64,000 nucleotides of DNA from JABMQB01 sp964408795. Its GTDB lineage: Bacteria > Bacteroidota > Bacteroidia > Bacteroidales > Prolixibacteraceae. Where the stretch lies: contig CAYPAW010000034.1 of the NCBI GenBank assembly GCA_964408795.1, forward strand, positions 1-64,000, in the 5' to 3' direction. Within the stretch, counting starts at the first letter, position 1. Each line of letters begins with the position of its first letter. Under the pieces are notes generated by a model that did no database searches, had not been told where the DNA came from, and worked only from the letters and a program-made list of their open reading frames with translations. Both the position numbers and the translations under genes were made by a program. This document shows positions 1-8,410 of this stretch, in pieces.

Positions 1-283
1 CGAGCATGTAAAATATTCACACCCAGGATCATTATTAAAATAAATGCGAGTTACATACTATACCTTTAAAAATTAATAATTTTAATAGTATGAAATATAA
101 TGTTTATATATCAAAACCCATAACTCGGGCAACTTTATTAAAAATGTTAGAGAAACATCTGAGGCCGAAAAATGTGTGAATGATGTAATTCTTATTCAGA
201 ATTGTGTAACGTAACCCAAACTCATTAAACGTAATTTTAATCAAACAAATGAACCTGTTATTTGGGTTTATAAAAATAATACC
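1..283. other. AT-rich stretch without a recognised gene
   Basis: AT-rich sequence at the window edge with stop codons in all frames and no convincing reading frame. It carries the upstream region of the small membrane-peptide gene that starts at 284. I see no clear TAnnTTTG box, terminator hairpin or repeat in it. Confidence 0.5.
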
Positions 284-448
284 ATGAAAAATTCACTTAC
301 CATTATTGCGGGTTTACTTTTGCTAATTTGGGCAATAGTAACTTTTGGTTTTTACTCATTCAGAACGATTGATTTATTGCTTCCAATAGCAGGATTTATC
401 GTCTTTCTTCGAATATTTTATAATAAAAAGTCAGTAAAAGATTTATAA
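284..448 (+). CDS. lmo0937-like small membrane protein (DUF5670-type)
   Basis: A 54-residue peptide beginning MKNSLTIIAGLLLL. It has two hydrophobic segments (about residues 4-24 and 28-44) joined by a short polar turn, then a basic tail NKKSVKDL. This length and layout match the lmo0937/DUF5670 family of tiny two-helix membrane proteins often found with general-stress genes. The stop codon TAA (446-448) abuts the ATG of the next gene at 449 with no gap, so the two are very probably translated as one unit. The function of the family is not known; the link to stress is inferred from its neighbours. Short length limits certainty. Confidence 0.6.
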   Translation: MKNSLTIIAGLLLLIWAIVTFGFYSFRTIDLLLPIAGFIVFLRIFYNKKSVKDL

Positions 449-634
449 ATGGAAACAAAATTTGATATGAACCAATGGGGCTACATTAAGGAAAAGCTTC
501 GAATCAAATATCCCGAACTCACCGATACAGATTTGGTTTGGGGACACATGTCGAGAGAAGATTTGATGGATATGATTTCCAATAAAATTGGAATAACAAA
601 GAAAAATTTGATGGATGTCATTGAATCCTTATAA
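449..634 (+). CDS. CsbD-like stress protein
   Basis: A 61-residue soluble, charged protein. The segment YPELTDTDLVW (about residues 21-31) followed by a helix and KIGITKKNLMDVIE resembles the CsbD fold, in which a 'LTDDDL' motif is followed by a 'YGxxKEEAE'-type helix. CsbD proteins are induced by general stress, but their molecular role is unknown. The gene directly follows the small membrane-peptide gene and precedes an SPFH gene by 51 nt, suggesting a shared stress-related transcript. The typical GK-rich N-terminal half of CsbD is divergent here, so the assignment is by pattern rather than strong identity. Confidence 0.6.
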   Translation: METKFDMNQWGYIKEKLRIKYPELTDTDLVWGHMSREDLMDMISNKIGITKKNLMDVIESL

Positions 635-685
635 GGACTTCTGTGGGAGATTAAAAGAGTAAGGAATAACATAAAAATATTAAAA

Positions 686-1561
686 ATGAACTATTTGTAT
701 TTTATCATTCCGATAGTAATTTTTTTGCTGTTGGGAATAAGAATTGTAAGGCCGACTCAACGCGGTTTAATTGAGCGGCTAGGCAAGTATCATGGTTTGG
801 CTAATCCGGGTTTTCATTGGATTATCCCGGTTATTGACCGGCTGTTTATGGTGAATGTAACCGAACAAATGGTAGATGCAGAGCCGCAGGAAATTATAAC
901 CAACGACAATCTGAATGCCAGCGTTGATGCTCAGGTTTATTTCAGGGTAAAAGCAGATGAGGAAAGTGTAAAAGGATCAAATTACAATGTAAATAACTAT
1001 AAGTGGCAAATTGTAAATCTTGCCCGGACAACGCTGCGTAATATTATTGGTACCCTCACACTAAAGTCTGCCAATAGCGAACGCGGAAAAATAAATTCCG
1101 AACTGTACCGGACACTCCACAACGAAACACAAAGCTGGGGAATCGAAATTGTGCGAACCGAATTGAAAGAGATTGATCCGCCAAGAGATGTGCAAGACAC
1201 CATGAACAAAGTGGTAAAAGCTGAAAATGAGAAGATTGCTGCCATCGATTCGGCCACAGCTGCCGAAACAGTTGCCGACGGCGTAAAACGCGCTAAAATT
1301 AAGGAAGCTGAAGGGTATAAGCAATCAAAAATTCTGCATGCCGAAGGCGAAGCCGAAGCGATCAAACTGGTAAATGAAGCTGCTGATAAATATTTTATTG
1401 GAAATGCCCAGCTTTTGAGAAAGCTTGAAGCCCTGGAAGCATCGCTTGGGAGCAATACCAAAATTGTAATTCCAACGGGTACAGAACTGGTAAACATTAT
1501 CGGTGAGATGGCTGGAATTGTGCCTCTGGAAAGAAAACAAAAAAATAGTATTCCAGCGTAA
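686..1561 (+). CDS. SPFH/band 7 (stomatin-like) membrane protein
   Basis: 291 residues. One N-terminal membrane helix (residues about 2-20) is followed by the band-7 signature region RPTQRGLIERLGKY and NPGFHWIIPVID, with the SPFH domain running to about residue 180. An alanine/glutamate-rich coiled coil follows (AKIKEAEGYKQSKILHAEGEA, about residues 200-235). This is the classical slipin/paraslipin arrangement; such proteins form oligomeric rings on the membrane and organise microdomains or proteases. An NfeD partner, common beside paraslipins, is absent here. Neighbours are stress proteins, which fits a membrane-maintenance role. Family assignment is secure; the exact subfamily is not. Confidence 0.88.
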   Translation: MNYLYFIIPIVIFLLLGIRIVRPTQRGLIERLGKYHGLANPGFHWIIPVIDRLFMVNVTEQMVDAEPQEIITNDNLNASVDAQVYFRVKADEESVKGSNYNVNNYKWQIVNLARTTLRNIIGTLTLKSANSERGKINSELYRTLHNETQSWGIEIVRTELKEIDPPRDVQDTMNKVVKAENEKIAAIDSATAAETVADGVKRAKIKEAEGYKQSKILHAEGEAEAIKLVNEAADKYFIGNAQLLRKLEALEASLGSNTKIVIPTGTELVNIIGEMAGIVPLERKQKNSIPA

Positions 1562-1647
1562 TCTGAAATATTTTAAAATTTTTTACTCTTTATAGGGGGA
1601 AATGTCGAGAATATCCGTAACTTGCGAACAATTAATAATTTAATACA

Positions 1648-1839
1648 ATGAACAAAGGAACAGTTAAATTTTACAATGAAGCCAAAGGTTTTGGTTTTAT
1701 TAAAGACAACAATTCATCGAAAGAGTATTTTGTACACTCCTCAGGATTGAAAGATAGTATTGAGGAAAATGATGAAGTAACTTTTGATTTGGAAGAAGGA
1801 AAAAAAGGTTTAAATGCCGTGAATGTTAAACTGGCTTAG
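1648..1839 (+). CDS. Cold-shock domain protein (CspA family)
   Basis: A 63-residue single cold-shock domain. It begins MNKGTVKFYNEAKGFGFI, containing the RNP1 motif KGFGFI, followed by the RNP2-like EYFVHSS. Such proteins bind single-stranded RNA and DNA and act as RNA chaperones. The length is slightly below the 66-70 residues usual for CspA. The gene is isolated from the preceding SPFH gene by 86 nt, and a strong intrinsic terminator follows the stop codon by 31 nt, so it is probably a short single-gene transcript. No canonical TAnnTTTG promoter box is evident; an approximate box (TAACTTGC) lies near 1618. Confidence 0.92.
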   Translation: MNKGTVKFYNEAKGFGFIKDNNSSKEYFVHSSGLKDSIEENDEVTFDLEEGKKGLNAVNVKLA

Positions 1840-1870
1840 TTTCCAACGATTACAATGGTTTATAATTTTA

Positions 1871-1896
1871 TCCCGCTTTGAGCGGGATTTTTTTTA
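1871..1896 (+). terminator. Intrinsic terminator of the cold-shock gene
   Basis: A perfect 7-bp stem TCCCGCT / AGCGGGA (1871-1877 and 1881-1887) with a 3-nt loop is followed at once by a run of nine T residues (1888-1896). The T-run lies only on the plus-strand side, so it terminates the cold-shock gene. The T-run reaches the stop codon of the convergent glycosyltransferase gene. Confidence 0.88.
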
Positions 1897-4134
1897 TACC
1901 CATTTTAAATCCGATTTATGAAATTCTTCGTAAGCCTGCAAAACCGTCAAATGAGAAATTAAATAAGCCAGCGAACTTTCTGCTCCCTGGTTCCGGTTCA
2001 CGCCATCACTTTCAAACCCGTCACAACAGCCTTTGGTTTCAAAATCATACAGGCTCATGCGTAGGTCGTTTTCTCCCAGGAACCACAAAAACGAGAGATA
2101 CAATTTGTTAAGATATTCTTTATTTCTGGTTAAATGAAAGGCCTGGTGATACATGAGTACCATCGCCATTGCATCAATTGGTTGCTGTGCAAAAACCGAG
2201 CGCTCGCCCTCTTTTTTATACCATTTTTCATTGCCAATTACCGACAGATAATTATCCTTTAACGTATGCTCTGTGAGAAAATTCATGGAATTAATAGCAG
2301 TTTGTGTAATTTTTTCATCATGCAATATTTCGGCTGAATGTAAAAGCGCCAGCGGTAAAATTCCATTATCATAAGCCAATAAAGATTCAAACCAATTCCA
2401 GCCGGCAGACTGGTTTTCCTGGTAATGTTTCAGTAATACATTTGCGAGGTTTCTCAGCCTTTCAGTCATGGCATCGTCAGCAGGATTGCTTTTCAGGTAA
2501 TAGCTGATGCCAATCATGGTATTGGCGATTCCACGGATAGATTTTAATTTTTCAAAATTTGGAGATGCATTAAAGAATACAAGTTTACCGGTTTGGTAAT
2601 AAGCATCGTTTGGAGCATTTCCTAATAAGTAGCCCAGTGCCCAGATTGTTCTTCCAAACGAATCTTCAGAGCCGATCTCATCCAGAAAATTCCGGTTAAA
2701 ACTCAGAAAATTCCGGAAAGTCCCGTCTGTATTTTGCATATAATGGATGTAGCTTAAATAGATGGGAGACAATTCGAGCGCACGCATATCTTTCATTTGC
2801 CGTGAAGCTATTAGAACCATTAGCAAGGCTCTCGAATTATCATCCAGGCAATAACCTTCTTTTAAGTTTGGAATGCCAAATTTGGCATGTTGAATGATGC
2901 CGGTGTCATCGGTTAATCGGTTAATATGTGTAAGGGAAAAGGGGGGAAGGATGAGTAGATCAGGTTCCAATTCTTTTCGGGTATGAACCGGATTCTTTTC
3001 CTTCACTGTTTTTTCGGCCAGAGCAACGTATTTATCACCGGTTTTTGGCCAGGTAATCTTTTTGCCGTAATCACCGGCTTTGTTTTTTAATTCATTGAGT
3101 TCTTCAGGATTATCAAGAAGTTCAGCTAATACTCTCGCAAAGTCATCCGAATCATTGAAATTGAATAACCTGCCTCTTCCATTATCCAGTAATTCTGCAG
3201 CGTGCCAGTAAGGTGTCGAAAGAACAGCTGCTCCTACTCCAACTGCATACGAAAGGGTCCCGCTGGTAATCTGAGATTCATTCAAATAGGGTGTGATGTA
3301 AATATCGCTGGCATATAAATATTTGAACAAGTCCCGTTCGTCAATAAATTCATTGAGGAATATTACATGATCTTCAAGCTGCAGGTTCTTCACCAGACGA
3401 AGAAGAAAAATTCGGTATTCTTCACCGGAATGCCGCAGCACATTTGGGTGGGTTTTCCCCAAAACGATGTAAATAATTCCGGGGTACTTTTTAACCACTT
3501 CCGGCAACGCTTTTATTACTGTTTCAATTCCCTTGCTTCGTCCAATAAATCCAAAAGTAAGCAGCACTTTCTTCTTTTCAAGTTTAAATTCCTTTTTCGA
3601 TATCTTGGGATTGAAGTAAATATCCGGGACGCCATGTTCTATCAGTGCAATTTTTTCTTTTGGTATATCGTAAATACGTACCAGAAATTCAATCGCTTTA
3701 TGGCTCATTACAACAATTTTTTGGGCCATTTTGCAAACTTCTGTCAAAACTGCTTTTTCGTTGTATGAAGGGGTTTTGAGTATGGTATGAAGTGTAACAA
3801 TGAGTGGAATCTCCAGCCGGTGGAGCAAAGGAAGTACATAAACCCCGTTTTGTCCGCCAAATATGCCAAATTCATGCTGGAGGATGCAAATATCGGCACC
3901 GCTTAAATTAATGTATTTGACGGCTTTTAAATAATCTTCCTGATGATCCTGCCGGATGGTCAGTTTTACTTCTTCGGGATATTTATAGGTGAGATCGTTA
4001 TCGTTTAATGCAACTACAAAACCTTCATGTTTTTTGGATTGGGTTCCCGATAACATCGATTTGAACAGGTTGTTTGTGAATGTTCCAATTCCACATTCGC
4101 GAGGCGGATACGTTGCAATATAAGTGATTTTCAT
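1894..4134 (-). CDS. Two-domain glycosyltransferase (GT4 plus C-terminal helical domain)
   Basis: 746 residues. The N-terminal half (about 1-370) is a GT-B glycosyltransferase of family GT4: it begins MKITYIATYPPRECGIGTF, has the donor-domain stretch LLTFGFIGRSKGIETVIKA (about 190-210) and ends in a conserved VGVGAAVLSTPYWHAAELL segment. The C-terminal half (about 395-746) holds repeated aromatic, helix-forming segments typical of an alpha/alpha-toroid as in glycoside hydrolase or phosphorylase domains. Bacteroidota proteins of this architecture often sit beside mannoside phosphorylases; none is seen here. The sugar donor and acceptor are unknown. It is preceded by a cupin gene (34-nt gap), and both are likely transcribed from the promoter at 4545-4552. 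Confidence 0.82.
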   Translation of the reverse strand: MKITYIATYPPRECGIGTFTNNLFKSMLSGTQSKKHEGFVVALNDNDLTYKYPEEVKLTIRQDHQEDYLKAVKYINLSGADICILQHEFGIFGGQNGVYVLPLLHRLEIPLIVTLHTILKTPSYNEKAVLTEVCKMAQKIVVMSHKAIEFLVRIYDIPKEKIALIEHGVPDIYFNPKISKKEFKLEKKKVLLTFGFIGRSKGIETVIKALPEVVKKYPGIIYIVLGKTHPNVLRHSGEEYRIFLLRLVKNLQLEDHVIFLNEFIDERDLFKYLYASDIYITPYLNESQITSGTLSYAVGVGAAVLSTPYWHAAELLDNGRGRLFNFNDSDDFARVLAELLDNPEELNELKNKAGDYGKKITWPKTGDKYVALAEKTVKEKNPVHTRKELEPDLLILPPFSLTHINRLTDDTGIIQHAKFGIPNLKEGYCLDDNSRALLMVLIASRQMKDMRALELSPIYLSYIHYMQNTDGTFRNFLSFNRNFLDEIGSEDSFGRTIWALGYLLGNAPNDAYYQTGKLVFFNASPNFEKLKSIRGIANTMIGISYYLKSNPADDAMTERLRNLANVLLKHYQENQSAGWNWFESLLAYDNGILPLALLHSAEILHDEKITQTAINSMNFLTEHTLKDNYLSVIGNEKWYKKEGERSVFAQQPIDAMAMVLMYHQAFHLTRNKEYLNKLYLSFLWFLGENDLRMSLYDFETKGCCDGFESDGVNRNQGAESSLAYLISHLTVLQAYEEFHKSDLKWV

Positions 4135-4168
4135 TTTTTGCCATTTTCTTTATTTTCAAATGTTCCCG

Positions 4169-4513
4169 TTATAATGTATTTCCTTCATAACCGCTTTTAA
4201 TGACTGTTGAAATCATTTTAAACCGGCCGTTTGCTTTTACCATATTTGAGGTATGGGCCGGGATAATTATGCCTTCTCCTGTATGCAGTAAGTTGGGCTG
4301 ATTATCAATAACAATTTCGGCCGCTCCTTCAAGAATTTGAATAAACGAATCGAACGGTGAAATTTTTTCGGCCAGCACTTCACCGGTATCAATGGCAACA
4401 ACACATATATTTCCGGTGGTTCTTCGGATAATGGTTTTGCTCACCACCGAATTGGGCACATATTCAATAATTTCTATGAGAATATGAGTTTTTGATTTTT
4501 CTATTTCTGTCAT
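4169..4513 (-). CDS. Small cupin-domain protein
   Basis: 114 residues forming one conserved beta-barrel cupin: the core FDSFIQILEGAAEIVID (about 64-80) and GEGIIIPAHTSNMVKA (about 88-103) are the two cupin motifs. The metal-binding histidines of motif 1 are mostly replaced, while one His remains in motif 2, so it may be a ligand-binding rather than catalytic cupin. It lies 34 nt upstream of the glycosyltransferase gene on the same strand, with its own TATCTTTG promoter box 31 nt before the ATG. The function is unknown; a sensing or isomerase role related to the sugar enzyme downstream is only a guess. Confidence 0.8.
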   Translation of the reverse strand: MTEIEKSKTHILIEIIEYVPNSVVSKTIIRRTTGNICVVAIDTGEVLAEKISPFDSFIQILEGAAEIVIDNQPNLLHTGEGIIIPAHTSNMVKANGRFKMISTVIKSGYEGNTL

Positions 4514-4544
4514 TTACAATAGTCTCCAATATGATATATGCTAT

Positions 4545-4552
4545 CAAAGATA
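4545..4552 (-). promoter_or_regulatory. Bacteroidota -7 promoter box TATCTTTG
   Basis: On the minus strand the sequence reads TATCTTTG, a full match to the Bacteroidota housekeeping -7 consensus TAnnTTTG, 31 nt upstream of the cupin ATG. A clear -33 TTG at the right spacing is not evident. Confidence 0.6.
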
Positions 4553-4669
4553 CTCCCCCCATTTTCGAAAGTGTTACACAATTGATGTTTAAATTTACAT
4601 CATTCTCACATTTCGAAAGATTTGTAAACTACCGGTTCATTTTTTGAAAGGTCCGGAGATTAAATTTTT

Positions 4670-5230
4670 TCACACATCTTCGAGTGTTCCACGACGTTTA
4701 TTTTTGAGCTTTTTGAAATGAGTGGGGGTAAGTCCGGTGTATTTTTTAAACTGATTGGAAAGATGTGCCACACTGCTGTAATGCAATCTGTATGCAATTT
4801 CTGAAAGATTCAGTTCATCGTAAACGATCAGTTCTTTCACCCTTTCAATTTTATGGGTCAGGTAAAACTTTTCAATGGTTAACCCTTTCACTTCTGAAAA
4901 AAGATTGGCAAGGTAAGTATAATCGTAATTAAGCTTTTCGCTGAGGTGATCCGAAAGGTTTACCTTGATTTGATCCTCGGTATAGTGAACCAGTTCAATA
5001 ATGGCACTTTTTATTTTTTCAACAAGGACACTTTTTTTGTTGTCCATTAAAACCAAACCTGCCTTTTTCAAATCTGTTTTCAATTGTTCCAGTTGTTCCG
5101 GTCGAATATCTCCAATGATATCGGCCTCACCAATCTTAACATAAACATATTGCAGGCCGAGTTTTTCAAGTTCGGCTTTCACCACCATCTGGCAGCGAAT
5201 GCAGACCATATTTTTAATGTATAACTTCAA
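4670..5230 (-). CDS. AraC-type regulator with N-terminal CxxC (HMA-like) domain
   Basis: 186 residues. Residues 1-60 (start MKLYIKNMVCIRCQMVV) resemble a heavy-metal-associated fold with the MxCxxC-type motif M-V-C-I-R-C; then a linker; then the AraC/XylS double helix-turn-helix (about 85-180) with NLSEIAYRLHYSSVAHLSNQ and FKKYTGLTPTHFKKLK. The C-terminal half is a typical DNA-binding domain. The N-terminal domain could sense a metal or thiol state; this is inference from the cysteines. The gene is divergent from the arabinan genes that start at 5601 and could regulate them, but its sensor domain is not of the sugar-binding cupin kind. The family is widespread in Bacteroidota. Confidence 0.85.
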   Translation of the reverse strand: MKLYIKNMVCIRCQMVVKAELEKLGLQYVYVKIGEADIIGDIRPEQLEQLKTDLKKAGLVLMDNKKSVLVEKIKSAIIELVHYTEDQIKVNLSDHLSEKLNYDYTYLANLFSEVKGLTIEKFYLTHKIERVKELIVYDELNLSEIAYRLHYSSVAHLSNQFKKYTGLTPTHFKKLKNKRRGTLEDV

Positions 5231-5600
5231 CTCAGGGTTTCTACGAACGATAAGTACTTGAAATATATTACGAATTAATTAAATTTTGGTTTATTATTGC
5301 AGGTTCACCAGTGATAATATCGATAAAATAAACAATTATCATCATAGGATACCTTATCAATTCAACACTTTAATCATATGAAGCTTACAGAACAATATTT
5401 TGGCACTCAAGGTTCGCATGAGATACCAGCATTTTGAACCAATGAGCTGTCACTACTTCTTTTCCGGAGTGTACATTTGCTATGAACAGACACCTCAAAA
5501 TTCCGGGATGTGACGATTTTGTGACATTATTATCTTAAAATCAGTCACTCATTATTTGTTAAAAATAGCAATATTGTATGATCATTATAATACAATAAAA
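5231..5600. other. Divergent intergenic region upstream of the arabinan genes
   Basis: About 370 nt between the AraC-type regulator (minus strand) and the GH43 gene (plus strand). It is AT-rich without a credible reading frame. It must hold both promoters, but I find no exact TAnnTTTG box for either gene, so the arabinan genes may depend on an activator. No long repeat or terminator hairpin seen. Confidence 0.5.
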
Positions 5601-6614
5601 ATGCATCGGATATACATCACTCTTTTTGTTGTCGTGTTATTGTCCTCCCGGTTGGTTTCGCAGCCGATCCGTGTTCATGACCCGGTGATGGCACAACATA
5701 ACGACACCTATTATCTTTTTTGTACAGGATGGGGAATCAGTGTGTGGTCTTCCCCGGACATGAAAACATGGAAGCGTGAGTCCTCGGTATTTTCGGATCC
5801 ACCCGCATGGGCCAGGGAAGCGGTGAAAGATTTCAGAGGCCATATTTGGGCTCCCGATATATCTTTTTATAACGGAAAGTATTACCTCTATTATTCAATT
5901 TCGTCGTTTGGCAAAAACACTTCGTGTATCGGCCTTGCGACCAATAAAACCCTGGATCCGGATGATCCGGATTTTGCATGGGTTGATCACGGGAAAGTGA
6001 TCCAGTCGTTTCCGGGGAAGACCAACTGGAATGCCATTGATCCAAATCTGGTGGTCACCGATGATGGTACGCCCTACCTTTCTTTCGGTTCATTCTGGGA
6101 TGGTTTGAAGTTGGTAAAAATGAATACGGATGCTACGAAACCGGCCGAAGATTTGAATGCCATTCCAACGATTGCCTCCCGGAAGGGATCTTCCGATGAA
6201 CCCAACCCTCCTGCCATCGATGACAATCCTGTCAATGCCGGAGGCAATGCCATCGAAGCTCCGTTTATTTTTAAAAAGGGAAAATATTATTGCCTCTTTG
6301 CTTCCATTGACTATTGTTGCAAAGGAGTGAACAGTACCTACAAAATGATTGTCGGGCGCTCGGAGCATATAACCGGGCCGTACCTCGACAAGGAAGGAAA
6401 AAACATGGCGGTCGGGGGAGGTTCCATTGTTTTGCGGGGAAACAAAGATTGGCCGGGAGTGGGACATAACGCAGCTTATACAATGAATGGGAAAGACTAC
6501 CTGGTATTTCATGGCTACGACGCCCATGATGACGGAAAGTCAAAACTGATTATCAAAGAACTGGAATGGGATAAAAACGGCTGGCCCGTTGTGAATGATT
6601 TAAAAAACGAATAA
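5601..6614 (+). CDS. Secreted arabinan endo-1,5-alpha-L-arabinosidase (GH43)
   Basis: 337 residues from the ATG at 5601, chosen because it opens directly into a signal peptide (MHRIYITLFVVVLLSSRLVSQ); an upstream in-frame ATG at 5556 would add a non-signal-like extension. The GH43 five-bladed propeller shows the catalytic base in HDPVM (Asp27), the pKa modulator in WNAIDPN (Asp147) and the acid in IEAPFIF (Glu219). WAPDISFYNGKYYLYYS is the usual GH43 blade. These features fit enzymes cutting the alpha-1,5-arabinan backbone, although arabinofuranosidase activity cannot be excluded. A single base separates its stop codon from the GH51 gene, so the two form an operon. Confidence 0.88.
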   Translation: MHRIYITLFVVVLLSSRLVSQPIRVHDPVMAQHNDTYYLFCTGWGISVWSSPDMKTWKRESSVFSDPPAWAREAVKDFRGHIWAPDISFYNGKYYLYYSISSFGKNTSCIGLATNKTLDPDDPDFAWVDHGKVIQSFPGKTNWNAIDPNLVVTDDGTPYLSFGSFWDGLKLVKMNTDATKPAEDLNAIPTIASRKGSSDEPNPPAIDDNPVNAGGNAIEAPFIFKKGKYYCLFASIDYCCKGVNSTYKMIVGRSEHITGPYLDKEGKNMAVGGGSIVLRGNKDWPGVGHNAAYTMNGKDYLVFHGYDAHDDGKSKLIIKELEWDKNGWPVVNDLKNE

Positions 6615-6615
6615 A

Positions 6616-8220
6616 ATGAAACAGAGCCATTTTTCTTACCGATTCTTATTGCTGCTGCTTGTTTTCGGGCTTTTCACAGCAGAAACCATGAAGGCACAGA
6701 ATGCAAGGATTAAGATAGATATCGATCGTCGGATTGGTGAAATAAATGCGAACATCTACGGTAACTTTGTGGAGCACCTTGGACGCTGTGTTTATGGGGG
6801 TATTTACGACCCGGATTCTCCTTTGTCGGATGAAGATGGAATACGGCTGGATGTACTGGAGGCTGTTGAAGGGTTACATATTCCCTTAATACGCTATCCG
6901 GGGGGTAACTTTGTATCCAATTATCATTGGAAAGACGGAGTTGGTCCGAAAGAGGAGCGACCGGTACGTATGGAACTTGCCTGGGCACGGCTTGAAAGCA
7001 ACCAATTTGGAACCAATGAATTTGTTGATTACGCGCGTCGGATCGGGACTGAACCCTATTTTGCTGTGAATTTAGGTACCGGAACCATCGAAGAAGCCCG
7101 GCAATGGGTCGAGTACTGCAATATAAAAGAAGGGCCCTATTACGCTGAACTCAGAAAGAAACATGGTTATCCTGAGCCCCATAACATCACCTACTGGAGC
7201 CTGGGAAACGAAATGGACGGATTCTGGCAAATGGGACACCTGAATGCGGAAGATTACAGCAAAAAAGCCCGCGAAGCGGCTAAACTGATGAAGCTTACCG
7301 ATCCTTCCATCGTACTGGTAGCTGCCGGTGCATCCAATTTCAGGCCCGACAATGATCCGCACGAATGGAATGCGAAAGTTCTGCACGAGTTACGAGATGT
7401 AGTCGATTACATTGCGTTGCATATGTACGTAGGCAATCATCAGGATAATTACTACCATTTTGTTTCTTCTCCGCTGGTTTTGGAAGAGCGAACCAGAATT
7501 GTGAAAGGAATGATTGCCCGCGAGATGGAAAAAGCAGACCGTAGCGACCGGGATCCGATTTATATTGCCTGGGATGAATACAACATCTGGTACCGCTGGC
7601 GTCAGAATGAAACCATGACAGGAGAACGGGCCCTGGAAGAACGCTACAACCTTGAAGATGCCCTGGTAATCGCCGGTTTCCTAAATGCTTTTATCCGGAA
7701 TGCTGATGTGGTAAAAATGGCCAATATGGCGCAGCTGGTAAACGTAATTGCCCCCATTTTTACCGAAAAGAACGGTCTGTTTAAACAAACTATTTATTAT
7801 CCGCTACAGCTTTTTGCCACCCATATGTTCGGTACTTCTTTGGATGTTTTTGTGGATTGCGAAACCTACGATACCGAGGAATTTTTCCTGGGACTTGCCG
7901 AGCAGACCACACAACAAAACGATGTCCCATACCTCGATGTGTCGGCAGCTTATAACAAGGGAGAACTCATCGTTGCCGTTATCAACCGCCATAAAGACAA
8001 AGCCATCGCTACCGATTTGATTGCTCAGGAAGGACTGTTCGATGGTGAATTTGAAATCTATGAAGTAAACGGACCGGATATAAAAGCCGAAAACGATTTC
8101 AACAAAACCCACGTTGAAACCAGGCAGAAAGAATCGCTTCAGGCAAAAAAGGAAGAAAAATTCACCTATGAATTTCCACCTCATTCCTTAACGCTGTTAA
8201 AAGGAAAAATGGTTCAATAA
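6616..8220 (+). CDS. Alpha-L-arabinofuranosidase (GH51), signal-peptide-bearing
   Basis: 534 residues, the standard length for a GH51 enzyme of catalytic barrel plus beta-sandwich. A signal peptide covers residues 1-28 (ending AETMKAQ). The acid/base is Glu199 in YWSLGNEMDGFW and the nucleophile is Glu321 in IAWDEYNIWYRW. The N-terminal GNFVEHLGRCVYGGIYD block is a strong family marker. The enzyme releases terminal alpha-L-arabinofuranose from arabinan side chains or oligosaccharides; lacking a lipobox or T9SS tail, it is probably periplasmic. It starts 1 nt after the GH43 stop codon and precedes a second, larger GH51 gene by 190 nt. Confidence 0.93.
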   Translation: MKQSHFSYRFLLLLLVFGLFTAETMKAQNARIKIDIDRRIGEINANIYGNFVEHLGRCVYGGIYDPDSPLSDEDGIRLDVLEAVEGLHIPLIRYPGGNFVSNYHWKDGVGPKEERPVRMELAWARLESNQFGTNEFVDYARRIGTEPYFAVNLGTGTIEEARQWVEYCNIKEGPYYAELRKKHGYPEPHNITYWSLGNEMDGFWQMGHLNAEDYSKKAREAAKLMKLTDPSIVLVAAGASNFRPDNDPHEWNAKVLHELRDVVDYIALHMYVGNHQDNYYHFVSSPLVLEERTRIVKGMIAREMEKADRSDRDPIYIAWDEYNIWYRWRQNETMTGERALEERYNLEDALVIAGFLNAFIRNADVVKMANMAQLVNVIAPIFTEKNGLFKQTIYYPLQLFATHMFGTSLDVFVDCETYDTEEFFLGLAEQTTQQNDVPYLDVSAAYNKGELIVAVINRHKDKAIATDLIAQEGLFDGEFEIYEVNGPDIKAENDFNKTHVETRQKESLQAKKEEKFTYEFPPHSLTLLKGKMVQ

Positions 8221-8410
8221 AAAACGCATAAAATCCATGGAAAGAGATTGTTCCAGATGATAAATTCCAAAGGATGGGTAGGCAGAAATGCATCCACAAT
8301 CGTTTGTCGCTGTTTTTTGATCATAGCGTTTGCATTTATGGTATTTCTGTCTGTAAGAAGGGGATATATATCCATTATAACTTAGTTTAAATGAATCAAC
8401 GATTTGAATT

